Notes under the pieces: model-generated | The model's database searches: none | What the model was told of the DNA's origin: nothing | The model's input: the letters and a program-made list of their open reading frames with translations, nothing else | Assembly (NCBI GenBank): GCA_002343485.1 | Contig: DDST01000049.1 | Span: 1 to 5,510 of the forward strand | Length of the DNA: 5,510 nucleotides | From: Proteobacteria bacterium UBA2383 | GTDB lineage: Bacteria > Pseudomonadota > Gammaproteobacteria > Competibacterales > Competibacteraceae | Direction: 5' to 3' | Translations under genes and position numbers: made by a program | Part shown: positions 1 through 5,510 of the stretch, in pieces | Position numbering within the stretch: the stretch's first letter is position 1 | Layout: each line of letters opens with the position of its first letter

Positions 1-46
1 AAAGGCGCGGGGAAGGCGAATTAGAGATTATCATTATCCTGCCATC

Positions 47-52
47 TATAAT
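47..52 (+). promoter_or_regulatory. Possible -10 box upstream of the EF-hand gene
   Basis: The hexamer TATAAT is an exact match to the sigma-70 -10 consensus and lies 30 bases before the ATG at 83, which would give a leader of roughly two dozen bases. No good -35 hexamer is visible 16-18 bases upstream (the bases there read like GAGATT), so the call rests on the -10 alone. In an AT-rich stretch such a match can occur by chance. Confidence 0.3.
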
Positions 53-82
53 CTAAAATTTACTGTAATGGATTAGGGAATA

Positions 83-550
83 ATGACTACTGACACCTGG
101 ATTATCGTGTATCACAGTTTGTGGAAAAAACCCGCTGCCCTGGTAGGACTACAAGATAATCAATTCATGGGCTATATCCCGCTTCTTGACCCTCGGGACG
201 CTAACGGAGATGGAAAGGTATCAACAGGTGAATGGCTCATTTCCAAGATGCCCATCTTCGGTAATCTCTCGCGGGAAGCAGAAATTAGCAGCGTTATGAT
301 GATGATTGCAATGGATATGCGGGTTACGGACGTTCAGCTTCTCATCGATGGGCAACGAAGGCTCTATGGTGCGGCGATGATAGCCGTCGAGCAGTCTATT
401 AAGATGCTCTATATCAAGAAGATTGCTGGACCAGCTGCTGCCTTGGCTTTATCGGGAACGACGCTGACAGGCGTTTCTTACTTTGTAGCTAAAAAGGGAT
501 TGGAGCAGGTTTTCAAAAAGATGATTGATCTAGCGCTCGACTCGCCCTAG
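83..550 (+). CDS. Hypothetical protein with a single EF-hand loop and C-terminal hydrophobic helix
   Basis: I do not recognise this 155-residue protein. Residues 39-50 read DANGDGKVSTGE, a complete EF-hand/dockerin-type calcium loop: acidic or polar ligands at loop positions 1, 3, 5 and 9, Gly at 6, hydrophobic Val at 8 and Glu at 12. Only one loop is visible. A methionine-rich stretch follows (residues 69-79), and residues 114-136 form a hydrophobic, Ala/Gly/Thr-rich segment flanked by lysines (KK before, KK after) that could span or associate with a membrane. There is no N-terminal signal peptide. The ATG at 83 is preceded by AGGGA with a short spacing of 3 bases. An in-frame ATG at 68 is ruled out because TAG follows at 74. 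The gene is richer in A+T than its right-hand neighbour, suggesting separate origin. It ends 37 bases before the hydrolase, in the same orientation. The ORF is probably real; its function is unknown. Confidence 0.72.
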   Translation: MTTDTWIIVYHSLWKKPAALVGLQDNQFMGYIPLLDPRDANGDGKVSTGEWLISKMPIFGNLSREAEISSVMMMIAMDMRVTDVQLLIDGQRRLYGAAMIAVEQSIKMLYIKKIAGPAAALALSGTTLTGVSYFVAKKGLEQVFKKMIDLALDSP

Positions 551-587
551 TTTTTATCAATATCCAGGCTTTGCCCGGAATTAGCGC

Positions 588-1709
588 GTGACCCTGGGTA
601 CTCACGTTGCCTTTGCCTCGGTGCTCTACCTGGGCGGCGCGACGCTGTTTGGCTATAAACCTGACTGGATGGGTTGGTTGTTGATTGCTGTTACTAGCAT
701 CCTGCCCGACATCGACCATCCCCCGGCCAAGATCGGGCGGCTGTTCTGGTTCGTCTCGGTGCCGCTGGAACGGCGCTTCGGTCATCGCACCCTGACGCAT
801 TCCCTGCTGGTGCTGATAGCGCTGGCCGTGGTCAGTTATCCGCTGGCTTGGATACAACCGCAATACTGGGGGTGCGTGGTCGGTGGCTACTGGTCGCATC
901 TGTGGATCGACATGCTGAACATCCGGGGCGTGGATCTGTTCTGGCCCTCCCCGGTGCGGCTGGTCACCCCCGGTAACCGCAACTGGCGGATTCAGGTCGG
1001 CAGCAAGGCCGAAATGATCCTGCTGGCGGTGCTGCTGAGCCTGACCGTCGCCTTGTATCCGCTCAGTCACCTGGGCTTCCGGGATGCCCTGCAAGCGATG
1101 CTCAAGAGCTTCGATATTGCCGTGGAGCAGTACGCCCGCCAGATCGGCACGCATTGGTACGACCTGGAATTGATCGCCTCGGATAACCGGACCCTAGAGC
1201 GGATCGCCTGCCGCTGCCCGGTCATTGGCCTGTGGAAAGACGGCTTGATTGTGCTGCATGCGGGCCAGCCGCGCGCCGTGGGCAAGAGCCAGGCGCAACA
1301 TAACCTGCTGCCGGTTTCTGCTCGGTTGATCGAGGGCGAGCCGCTGCGGGTGGTGGCGGAACGGGTGAACATGACAGGCCAAACCCTGCGCGGGCTGGTC
1401 AGCCGGATTGATCAGACTCGGCCTTATTTCCTACTGGGGGAGTTGGAAATTTCGGATGGGAAAACCCCGGCACTGGCCGGACGGCTGGAGAGCTTGGAAC
1501 GCTACAACCCGGCCATTTACCAAGGCGGTGTCCTTGCCCTGCACTACGCCCGCGCCCAAGAGCTACAGCCGTGGCTGGATCGTGTGGCCGTGCGGGGTGA
1601 GGTGGTCGTGCAGTTTTGGCTGAGGCCGGGCGAGCAGGCGGTAGTGTTTGAGGTAGGGAATGATCCACCGGTTGATCTGATTCCGGCGGAACTGAGGCCG
1701 TTCCTCTAG
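588..1709 (+). CDS. Membrane-bound metal-dependent hydrolase, YdjM/DUF457-like, with unrecognised C-terminal half
   Basis: The first ~160 of 373 residues match the YdjM-type (DUF457, 'LexA-binding, inner membrane-associated putative hydrolase') pattern. Visible motifs are THxxF at 5-9 (His6), LPDIDHP at 39-45 (Asp41, Asp43, His44), GHRTLTHS at 65-72 (His66, His71) and SHLWIDMLN at 103-111 (His104, Asp108), then GVDLFWPSP. These His/Asp residues are the expected metal ligands. Hydrophobic segments near 28-40, 73-89 and 142-160 suggest an integral inner-membrane protein. The substrate of this family is not established. Residues ~175-373 hold no helix that looks membrane-spanning, read as soluble and beta-rich (several alternating Val/Leu stretches), and match nothing I recognise. 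The start is GTG: an in-frame TAG lies at 582-584, and the resulting N-terminus (MTLGTH) fits the family. The ribosome-binding site is weak. It is GC-rich, unlike both flanking regions. Confidence 0.85.
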   Translation: MTLGTHVAFASVLYLGGATLFGYKPDWMGWLLIAVTSILPDIDHPPAKIGRLFWFVSVPLERRFGHRTLTHSLLVLIALAVVSYPLAWIQPQYWGCVVGGYWSHLWIDMLNIRGVDLFWPSPVRLVTPGNRNWRIQVGSKAEMILLAVLLSLTVALYPLSHLGFRDALQAMLKSFDIAVEQYARQIGTHWYDLELIASDNRTLERIACRCPVIGLWKDGLIVLHAGQPRAVGKSQAQHNLLPVSARLIEGEPLRVVAERVNMTGQTLRGLVSRIDQTRPYFLLGELEISDGKTPALAGRLESLERYNPAIYQGGVLALHYARAQELQPWLDRVAVRGEVVVQFWLRPGEQAVVFEVGNDPPVDLIPAELRPFL

Positions 1710-1763
1710 TCAGACCATATGCATTACACCCATGCCCGGAAACTGAGACCGTAATTACAACAG

Positions 1764-2813
1764 TCAGCCGAGGAGTTCAACCTGTAATGCGGCGAGTCTC
1801 TCGGACCAGTAACCGTACCAATCGCAACCCTCTTCCGAAAGGTCAGATCCACGAGACATCATGAGCACTTTAGCTCGCTCTAAGGGTGCTGGATGGCTGC
1901 TGGAGTTCAAAAGGTCGTATCTGCTTTCTAGACGATATGCAAAATCCATCAACTCAAAGGCGACAATAGGAGCGTGGTCAATTTGCGGGCCAAAGCGAAT
2001 ATGCTGGCGGAGTTCCATCGTAAGCGGCATGAGCCCAAGGTAGCGGTCAAACCCGAAAGCGTCAGCAGCAAGTTCATCTTCGTGCCCATACACTATCGAT
2101 GTTGCGGTAGCGGTGCCGTCAGCCGACATACCGCGCATTACTTCTGCTGTGGGCAAATGATTCAAAGCGAAGTGCCCCATCTCATGGAGAAAGGCCCAAG
2201 TGAAGGCAGCATCCGCCAATCCTACGGCATAATTGGAAATATCAAGATCTAGCGTGGCAGCTTCTGCTAAATCTCTACCGATGGTGCTGGGATTTGGATC
2301 GTTAGTCACCCATCTCTTCACTGAACTGATAAATAGATTTTTGCCGACGGTTTCGCGTTCTCCCGATCCCTCTGCCCAGTGCAACAGACCGAATACAGTT
2401 CCAGCAATAAACAGCCAAAATTCTATAGCCATGATCACAACCGGGCGCTTTAACCGGTGCGACCTAAAAATAAGCGGATTAGCTGTTCTGGTAACGGCAG
2501 CTTGGGCTACTAATGGTGTCGGACCAGAAGCAAAATCGTTGCGTAACGCGAGTCTCCACACGTCATAAAGGATAGATTCATATTCATCCATTTGCCGCTT
2601 GATGTCCTGTGGGTTCGGTGTGAAGCCATCGCCGACGCGCTCCCACAAACCGCTGAAATGCTCAATGAACTGGGCCACGTCTGTGTCCGAGGAAGGCGTG
2701 AATGAAACGAAACCACTGCGAATCAAAATATTGCGGGCCATATCGTTGAGAAGCCCTTGGAAGTGGTTTTCTTCCTTCGCTTTACCCAGTAATGGTATCT
2801 CTGGCACCAACAT
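1764..2813 (-). CDS. HExxH zinc metallopeptidase-like protein (gluzincin type), second zincin of the operon
   Basis: This 349-residue protein carries a zincin signature: HEMGH at 210-214 (two His zinc ligands, Glu211 as catalytic base), then HEDELAAD at 244-251, where Glu247 in the E-x-x-x-D arrangement would be the third ligand, then SHPAPLERA at 306-314, a His-Pro...Arg motif. This order is seen in M48-like and related minimal gluzincins, so a hydrolytic peptidase is the natural reading; the substrate is unknown. A hydrophobic stretch at 124-146 could be a membrane helix or a buried core helix. No signal peptide is apparent. The ATG is 6 bases after the stop of the upstream zincin gene and has no strong Shine-Dalgarno, which suggests translational coupling. 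It ends 54 bases from the oppositely oriented hydrolase. It is similar in plan but not in sequence to its neighbour, so the two look like distant homologues or convergent partners, not a recent duplication. Confidence 0.82.
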   Translation of the reverse strand: MLVPEIPLLGKAKEENHFQGLLNDMARNILIRSGFVSFTPSSDTDVAQFIEHFSGLWERVGDGFTPNPQDIKRQMDEYESILYDVWRLALRNDFASGPTPLVAQAAVTRTANPLIFRSHRLKRPVVIMAIEFWLFIAGTVFGLLHWAEGSGERETVGKNLFISSVKRWVTNDPNPSTIGRDLAEAATLDLDISNYAVGLADAAFTWAFLHEMGHFALNHLPTAEVMRGMSADGTATATSIVYGHEDELAADAFGFDRYLGLMPLTMELRQHIRFGPQIDHAPIVAFELMDFAYRLESRYDLLNSSSHPAPLERAKVLMMSRGSDLSEEGCDWYGYWSERLAALQVELLG

Positions 2814-2819
2814 GGCGGA

Positions 2820-3911
2820 CTACCCAAGTGTACTGATAACTGGGCGACTTGCTAGGATCTGCAACGCCTCTTGCGCTGGTCGCCAATCGACCTTGCTCAA
2901 GCTTTCAACAAATCGTCGGAGAACTGAAAGAGACAAGGTTGGTTCGGCTCTGGTCCAGAGTTGTGCGCCAGTCTCTATCGCAAGGCTTACAGCTCGATGT
3001 CCAACTGCATCTGCCGCCGCCATGCGATTCGCCAAGGCATACATCGCAGATATCCGATTAACGCAAAGCGGATGCATATTAGGTCTACTGCCAGTTGTCG
3101 CATCAACATAGTTATGTAGATGCAAAAAAAAGGTTGCTGCATGAACCAGTGGGAGCATGAATAATGGCGGCACCGATTGGATCGCGAAGCGGTCAGCATA
3201 GAGTTCTTCCTCCTTCCTTATGCTTATTTCTTCCGCTACCGTGAATTCCCAAGCGATGTCCATCGTGCTACGTGATAGATGGCGACGGCTTCTTCTAAAC
3301 TCAATGTGTCCAAGTTCGTGAAGTAGTACGAACATCAATACTGCTTGCAGCGTGACCCCGATGTACTTTCTTGTATTTTCGTCCAGCGAGGCTTCAATAT
3401 TTGGAAGCGGACCAGGCTCCTTAAAATGGATAATGGCACAAGCATTAAAATACTGGGTCATCGTTTTAAGCGACCGAATCATCCGGTGGAGTTCGCTAAT
3501 GCCGATTGCTTCGCAAAGAGCTTGGTCAGATTCAAGTTTTCCGATGGCGGATTCGAGATGACTAGCAGCGCAACCAAGCCGCAGTACTTCCATAAGTCCA
3601 AGGCTCATGGTAATGCTTGCCTGCCCATCTGGGACGTAAGTTAGCACAAAGCTTGACGCCAAAGGCAAAACGAAGAAGTCCACATCTTGCATTGGATATG
3701 CGCTAGAACCGAGAACTCCACGAACTCCTTGGCGGTGATCGGCCAGAAAAACTTCGGAAAGACGAGCGATCTCAGTAAAACTCACCTCCGTGTCTTTCAG
3801 CTTGGCAAGCACAAATTGCTCGACAGTTGCAGCAGCTAGAAAGGAGGAAAAGTCACTTTCAGATAGATACTTAAGCACGGCCTCAATTCGTGCTGGGGAT
3901 GCTGCATCCAT
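2820..3911 (-). CDS. HExxH zinc metallopeptidase-like protein (gluzincin type), first zincin of the operon
   Basis: Counting from a TTG at 3926 this is a 368-residue frame; I prefer the ATG at 3911 (363 residues), though the TTG directly abuts the upstream stop and both have weak ribosome sites. Numbered from the TTG, HELGH lies at 203-207 (His203, His207, Glu204) in a hydrophobic helix, KEEELYAD at 238-245 with Glu241 as probable third zinc ligand, and MHPLCVNRI at 284-292 (His-Pro...Arg). Spacing between the two zinc motifs (about 34 residues) is almost the same as in the next gene, supporting shared fold. The N-terminal ~185 residues match nothing I know, and residues 310-368 form an extra C-terminal tail. 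No clear signal peptide or transmembrane anchor is seen outside the motif helix. The gene sits between the small protein and the second zincin with negligible gaps, so the three are probably co-transcribed. Peptidase activity is inferred from motifs; the target is unknown. Confidence 0.82.
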   Translation of the reverse strand: MDAASPARIEAVLKYLSESDFSSFLAAATVEQFVLAKLKDTEVSFTEIARLSEVFLADHRQGVRGVLGSSAYPMQDVDFFVLPLASSFVLTYVPDGQASITMSLGLMEVLRLGCAASHLESAIGKLESDQALCEAIGISELHRMIRSLKTMTQYFNACAIIHFKEPGPLPNIEASLDENTRKYIGVTLQAVLMFVLLHELGHIEFRRSRRHLSRSTMDIAWEFTVAEEISIRKEEELYADRFAIQSVPPLFMLPLVHAATFFLHLHNYVDATTGSRPNMHPLCVNRISAMYALANRMAAADAVGHRAVSLAIETGAQLWTRAEPTLSLSVLRRFVESLSKVDWRPAQEALQILASRPVISTLG

Positions 3912-3926
3912 TTTTCTTACAATCAA

Positions 3927-4280
3927 TCACTTCTGCTTAGCAGCCGAACGTATCTTCGCCTCTAATGCAGCTTTATCTGTAGCTTCACCCTGACTGACCT
4001 GTGTATCCCCAATAACGCATTGACAACTAGGTGCGGCTTGTAGAGCATTGTAGATTACATTTCCAATCACTCCACCTCCAACATTTAGTGCAAATGCAAA
4101 GACAACAGAAATAATCTTTTCGCTTGATACGACTCCAAGCGCATCGTCGACAGACATATCTGTAACTTGAACGGAAGCTGTTTCGCTGTGGAGCAAGCGA
4201 AGATACGTTAGAAGAGCCTCGGTCTCTGATGGTATTGATGTCACAAAAACAAGATCAACCGATTGAAGAGTTTCAGACAT
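3927..4280 (-). CDS. Small hypothetical protein with glycine-rich hydrophobic helix; first gene of the zincin operon
   Basis: This 117-residue protein is not one I can name. Its apparent layout is a beta strand (residues 9-14), a helix (18-31), a second strand (36-40), a long hydrophobic segment at 56-80 with the core NVGGGVIGNVIYNAL, a short strand with two cysteines (86-90), and a polar Lys-ending helix (100-117). The hydrophobic segment might cross a membrane or pack into an oligomer. The order strand-helix-strand, hydrophobic helix, strand-helix is reminiscent of small constant components encoded beside effectors in conflict systems (for example EACC1), but I see no diagnostic motif, so this is only a suggestion. 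The ATG is well supported: AAAGGG lies 6 bases upstream. The stop codon directly abuts the possible TTG start of the next gene. The gene is AT-rich compared with the recombinase upstream. Confidence 0.72.
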   Translation of the reverse strand: MSETLQSVDLVFVTSIPSETEALLTYLRLLHSETASVQVTDMSVDDALGVVSSEKIISVVFAFALNVGGGVIGNVIYNALQAAPSCQCVIGDTQVSQGEATDKAALEAKIRSAAKQK

Positions 4281-4286
4281 AATTAG

Positions 4287-4292
4287 CCCTTT
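4287..4292 (-). promoter_or_regulatory. Shine-Dalgarno site of the operon's first gene
   Basis: On the minus strand AAAGGG ends 6 bases before the ATG at 4280. It is the clearest ribosome-binding site in the operon; the two downstream zincin genes have only weak ones, which fits translation coupled to this leading gene. Confidence 0.6.
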
Positions 4293-4331
4293 GCGATAAT
4301 GATATTAGACGTTAAGGTGGCGTCACTGGCA

Positions 4332-5261
4332 CTATAACCGCCCCACCACCTGTTCCATCCGCTCCTGCCCCACATTGGTATAAATCTGCGTGGTGGCGAT
4401 GCTCTCATGGCCCAGCAGCGCCTTGATGTCCACCAATTCCGCCCCGGCGTTGAGCAGATTCGTCGCGTAAGTATGGCGCAATTTATGCGGCGTGATCGGT
4501 TTATCGATCCCGGCCTGGCGCACCATCCCCCGCAGATAGGCGCGGGCTGCCTGGGAGGACGCGGGCGGCTGGCCGGGGGCTTTGGCGAACACAAACTCCC
4601 CGCGTGGCTGATCCTTGAGCCAGAAGCCGAACACCGCACCGAACGCCTCCGGCAGTGGCACCCGCCGTTCCTTATCGCCCTTGCCGATCACCCGCACCGA
4701 TTTCGCCATGCCGTCCACCAGCCGCACGTCTGAAACCTTCAGGCCCAGGGCCTCCGAGATGCGTAACCCGGAGTTCAGCAGCAGCCCAAACAGCAGTTCA
4801 TAGCGGCGGCGGGTGGCGGTCATCCACTCCGGGTTCTGGCCGAAGATGTTCAGCGGCAGGTTGTTCCGGTCCTTCAAGGTCGCCTGCAACTTCGCTTGCT
4901 CCTCCTTCTCCATCCACACCGGCAGGCGCTGGGGCCGCTTGGGCTTATCGGCCAGATACACCGGGTCGCGTTCCACGATCTCATGGCGCATGGCCCACTT
5001 GTAGAAACTGCTCAAAGTGCTTAGGCGCCGGGTGACGATGGCGACGCTGACCTGCCGGTCGCGCAACTGCCAGGCGGCGAACTGTTCTACGTCCACCGCG
5101 CGCGCCCGCTGCCAGTCCTTGCCGGCTTCCTGGAGCCAGTCGGCCCAGAGGCCAAGATCCGAGTTGTAGGCATAGCAGGTGCTCTTGCGGTGGCCACGGG
5201 CGTACAGCAGATGCGAAAGAAACTCTTTCCGGGCCTCGTCAAAGACTTCACGGTCGAACAT
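4332..5261 (-). CDS. Tyrosine recombinase/integrase, XerC/XerD type
   Basis: This 309-residue protein is a site-specific recombinase of the lambda integrase/Xer superfamily that cuts and rejoins DNA through a 3'-phosphotyrosine. Residues ~5-95 form the SAM-like core-binding domain (YARGHRKSTCYAYNSDLGLW, then TRRLSTLSSFYKWA). The catalytic domain follows with all active-site residues in place: Arg167 in SGLRISEALGL, Lys194 in IGKGDKERRVPL, His259 and Arg262 in TPHKLRHTYATNLL, His285 in LLGHESIATTQIY, and the nucleophile Tyr294. The length is normal for XerC/XerD and the gene appears intact. A modest insert (about 132-150, NNLPLNIFGQNPEWMTATR) precedes the first Arg motif. The ATG at 5261 has GGTGGAG about ten bases upstream. 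GC-rich composition contrasts with the operon 51 bases downstream, and no terminator separates them, so read-through is possible. It could be a mobile-element or cassette recombinase instead of the host's housekeeping Xer. Confidence 0.93.
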   Translation of the reverse strand: MFDREVFDEARKEFLSHLLYARGHRKSTCYAYNSDLGLWADWLQEAGKDWQRARAVDVEQFAAWQLRDRQVSVAIVTRRLSTLSSFYKWAMRHEIVERDPVYLADKPKRPQRLPVWMEKEEQAKLQATLKDRNNLPLNIFGQNPEWMTATRRRYELLFGLLLNSGLRISEALGLKVSDVRLVDGMAKSVRVIGKGDKERRVPLPEAFGAVFGFWLKDQPRGEFVFAKAPGQPPASSQAARAYLRGMVRQAGIDKPITPHKLRHTYATNLLNAGAELVDIKALLGHESIATTQIYTNVGQERMEQVVGRL

Positions 5262-5320
5262 GGCGGCGCTGCTCCACCCGCTCTTCGCGATCCTGCTGCG
5301 CGCCGAGCCGGTTTCATGAT

Positions 5321-5344
5321 TTTCGGAAATGGCGATTTCTGAAA
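5321..5344. repeat. Two TTTCNGAAA dyads upstream of the recombinase
   Basis: TTTCGGAAA (5321-5329) and TTTCTGAAA (5336-5344) are near-identical 9-base dyad sequences 15 bases apart, between the possible recombinase promoter and its start codon. A third copy, TTTCTGAAA, lies at 5462-5470 inside a longer palindrome. The spacing and position fit operator or recombinase-binding sites, but short AT-rich dyads are common. Confidence 0.35.
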
Positions 5345-5369
5345 GCTAAAGTTGAAGGTTATTTTTTGC

Positions 5370-5375
5370 ATTATA
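5370..5375 (-). promoter_or_regulatory. Possible -10 box for the recombinase gene
   Basis: Read on the minus strand these bases are TATAAT, an exact sigma-70 -10 match. Transcription would start near 5363, leaving a leader of about 100 bases that contains the two TTTCNGAAA dyads. The -35 region 16-18 bases upstream (around 5392-5399) reads like GCCCAT and is poor, so any promoter would be weak or need an activator. Confidence 0.3.
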
Positions 5376-5417
5376 AGCTAAGTCTGCGAAAAATGGGCTA
5401 TTCGATTGGGGGGTAAG

Positions 5418-5446
5418 TTGAAAAAAGTGCATGATTTCATCATAAA
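5418..5446 (+). promoter_or_regulatory. Possible rightward promoter with an embedded dyad
   Basis: TTGAAA (5418-5423, five of six bases of the -35 consensus) is followed after exactly 17 bases by CATAAA (5441-5446, four of six of the -10 consensus). The spacer and the start of the -10 contain the perfect dyad ATGAT-TTC-ATCAT (5431-5443), placed where a repressor would block polymerase. It would transcribe rightward, out of the window and divergently from the recombinase. Hexamer matches are moderate. Confidence 0.28.
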
Positions 5447-5451
5447 CTTTC

Positions 5452-5477
5452 AAAAATTATTTTTCTGAAAAATTATT
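5452..5477. repeat. AAAAATTATT direct repeat with central palindrome
   Basis: AAAAATTATT occurs at 5452-5461 and again at 5468-5477, a pitch of 16 bases. Between and overlapping them, ATTTTTC-T-GAAAAAT (5459-5473) is a perfect 7-base-arm palindrome. No run of T follows a GC-rich stem, so it does not look like a terminator. A protein-binding site or recombination-associated site is possible. Confidence 0.35.
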
Positions 5478-5510
5478 CGATAGTTAACCGGTCATCGCTA
5501 TGAATCAAGG

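Larger units (their letters stand above)
5262..5510. other. Non-coding, largely AT-rich region upstream of the recombinase
   Basis: No convincing gene is seen in these 249 bases. The first ~50 bases are GC-rich like the recombinase, and composition turns AT-rich from about 5312. The stretch holds the possible divergent promoters, three TTTCNGAAA dyads, two copies of AAGTTGAA (5349-5356 and 5415-5422) and the AAAAATTATT pair. An ATG at 5500 near the right edge could begin a rightward gene, but only 11 bases of it are visible. This is where an attachment site or recombinase arm sites would be sought. Confidence 0.5.

Noticed and set aside
513..1154. Long minus-strand open frame opposite the hydrolase gene
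   Set aside because: It is Gln/His/Pro/Arg-rich, typical of an antisense frame in GC-rich DNA, and overlaps a gene with clear family motifs.
1710..1763. A bidirectional terminator between the convergent hydrolase and zincin genes
   Set aside because: No GC-rich stem followed by a T run is visible on either strand; only small 6-base palindromes occur.
1974..3111. Several plus-strand open frames of 70-170 codons opposite the two zincin genes
   Set aside because: They overlap genes with intact HExxH motifs and show no recognisable domains of their own; they are antisense shadows.
29..4304. TATCATTATC at 29-38 and its reverse complement at 4295-4304 as possible inverted ends of an element
   Set aside because: Only 10 AT-rich bases match and the flanks diverge, so chance is the simpler explanation.
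4311..4331. GTTAAGG near the recombinase stop as an integron attC-like core
   Set aside because: It does not fit the GTTRRRY core, no paired RYYYAAC hairpin is present, and the recombinase lacks the integron-specific signature I would expect.
4407..5035. Plus-strand open frames opposite the recombinase
   Set aside because: Their Pro/Arg/Ser-rich, low-complexity composition is an artefact of the GC-rich opposite strand of an intact recombinase.
5500..5510. Start of a plus-strand gene at the right edge (ATG AAT CAA)
   Set aside because: Only 11 bases are available and there is no clear ribosome-binding site, so it cannot be supported as a gene.

Overview
The window holds six protein-coding genes, no RNA genes and no CRISPR array. 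The style (Shine-Dalgarno sites, a GTG start, tightly packed same-strand genes) is bacterial. The two most recognisable genes are GC-rich (about 65% G+C in a sampled 60-base line near 1021-1080) and look proteobacterial, perhaps gammaproteobacterial. That placement is an impression from protein style only.

Layout from left to right: (1) 83-550, plus strand: a 155-residue protein of unknown function with one textbook EF-hand calcium loop and a hydrophobic C-terminal helix. (2) 588-1709, plus strand: a membrane-bound putative metal-dependent hydrolase of the YdjM/DUF457 type with a C-terminal half of about 200 residues that I do not recognise. (3) 1764-4280, minus strand: three genes packed into one apparent operon, read right to left. 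They are a 117-residue protein with a glycine-rich hydrophobic helix, then two different HExxH metallopeptidase-like proteins, both with the same second (E-L-x-A-D) and third (H-P...R) motifs. (4) 4332-5261, minus strand: an intact XerC/D-type tyrosine recombinase, 51 bases upstream of the operon and in the same orientation. (5) 5262-5510: a mostly AT-rich non-coding stretch with possible divergent promoters and several short dyads and repeats.

Base composition is mosaic. The hydrolase and the recombinase are GC-rich. The EF-hand gene and the three-gene operon are clearly richer in A+T (a sampled line at 4081-4140 is about 37% G+C). Together with the recombinase this suggests an accessory region assembled by transfer.

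The best candidate for an undescribed system is the operon at 1764-4280: a small, possibly membrane-associated or sensor-like protein encoded with two divergent gluzincin-type peptidases, next to a recombinase. The layout (small constant component plus protease effectors) resembles bacterial conflict systems. Nothing in the sequence proves a defence role, and that reading is inference.
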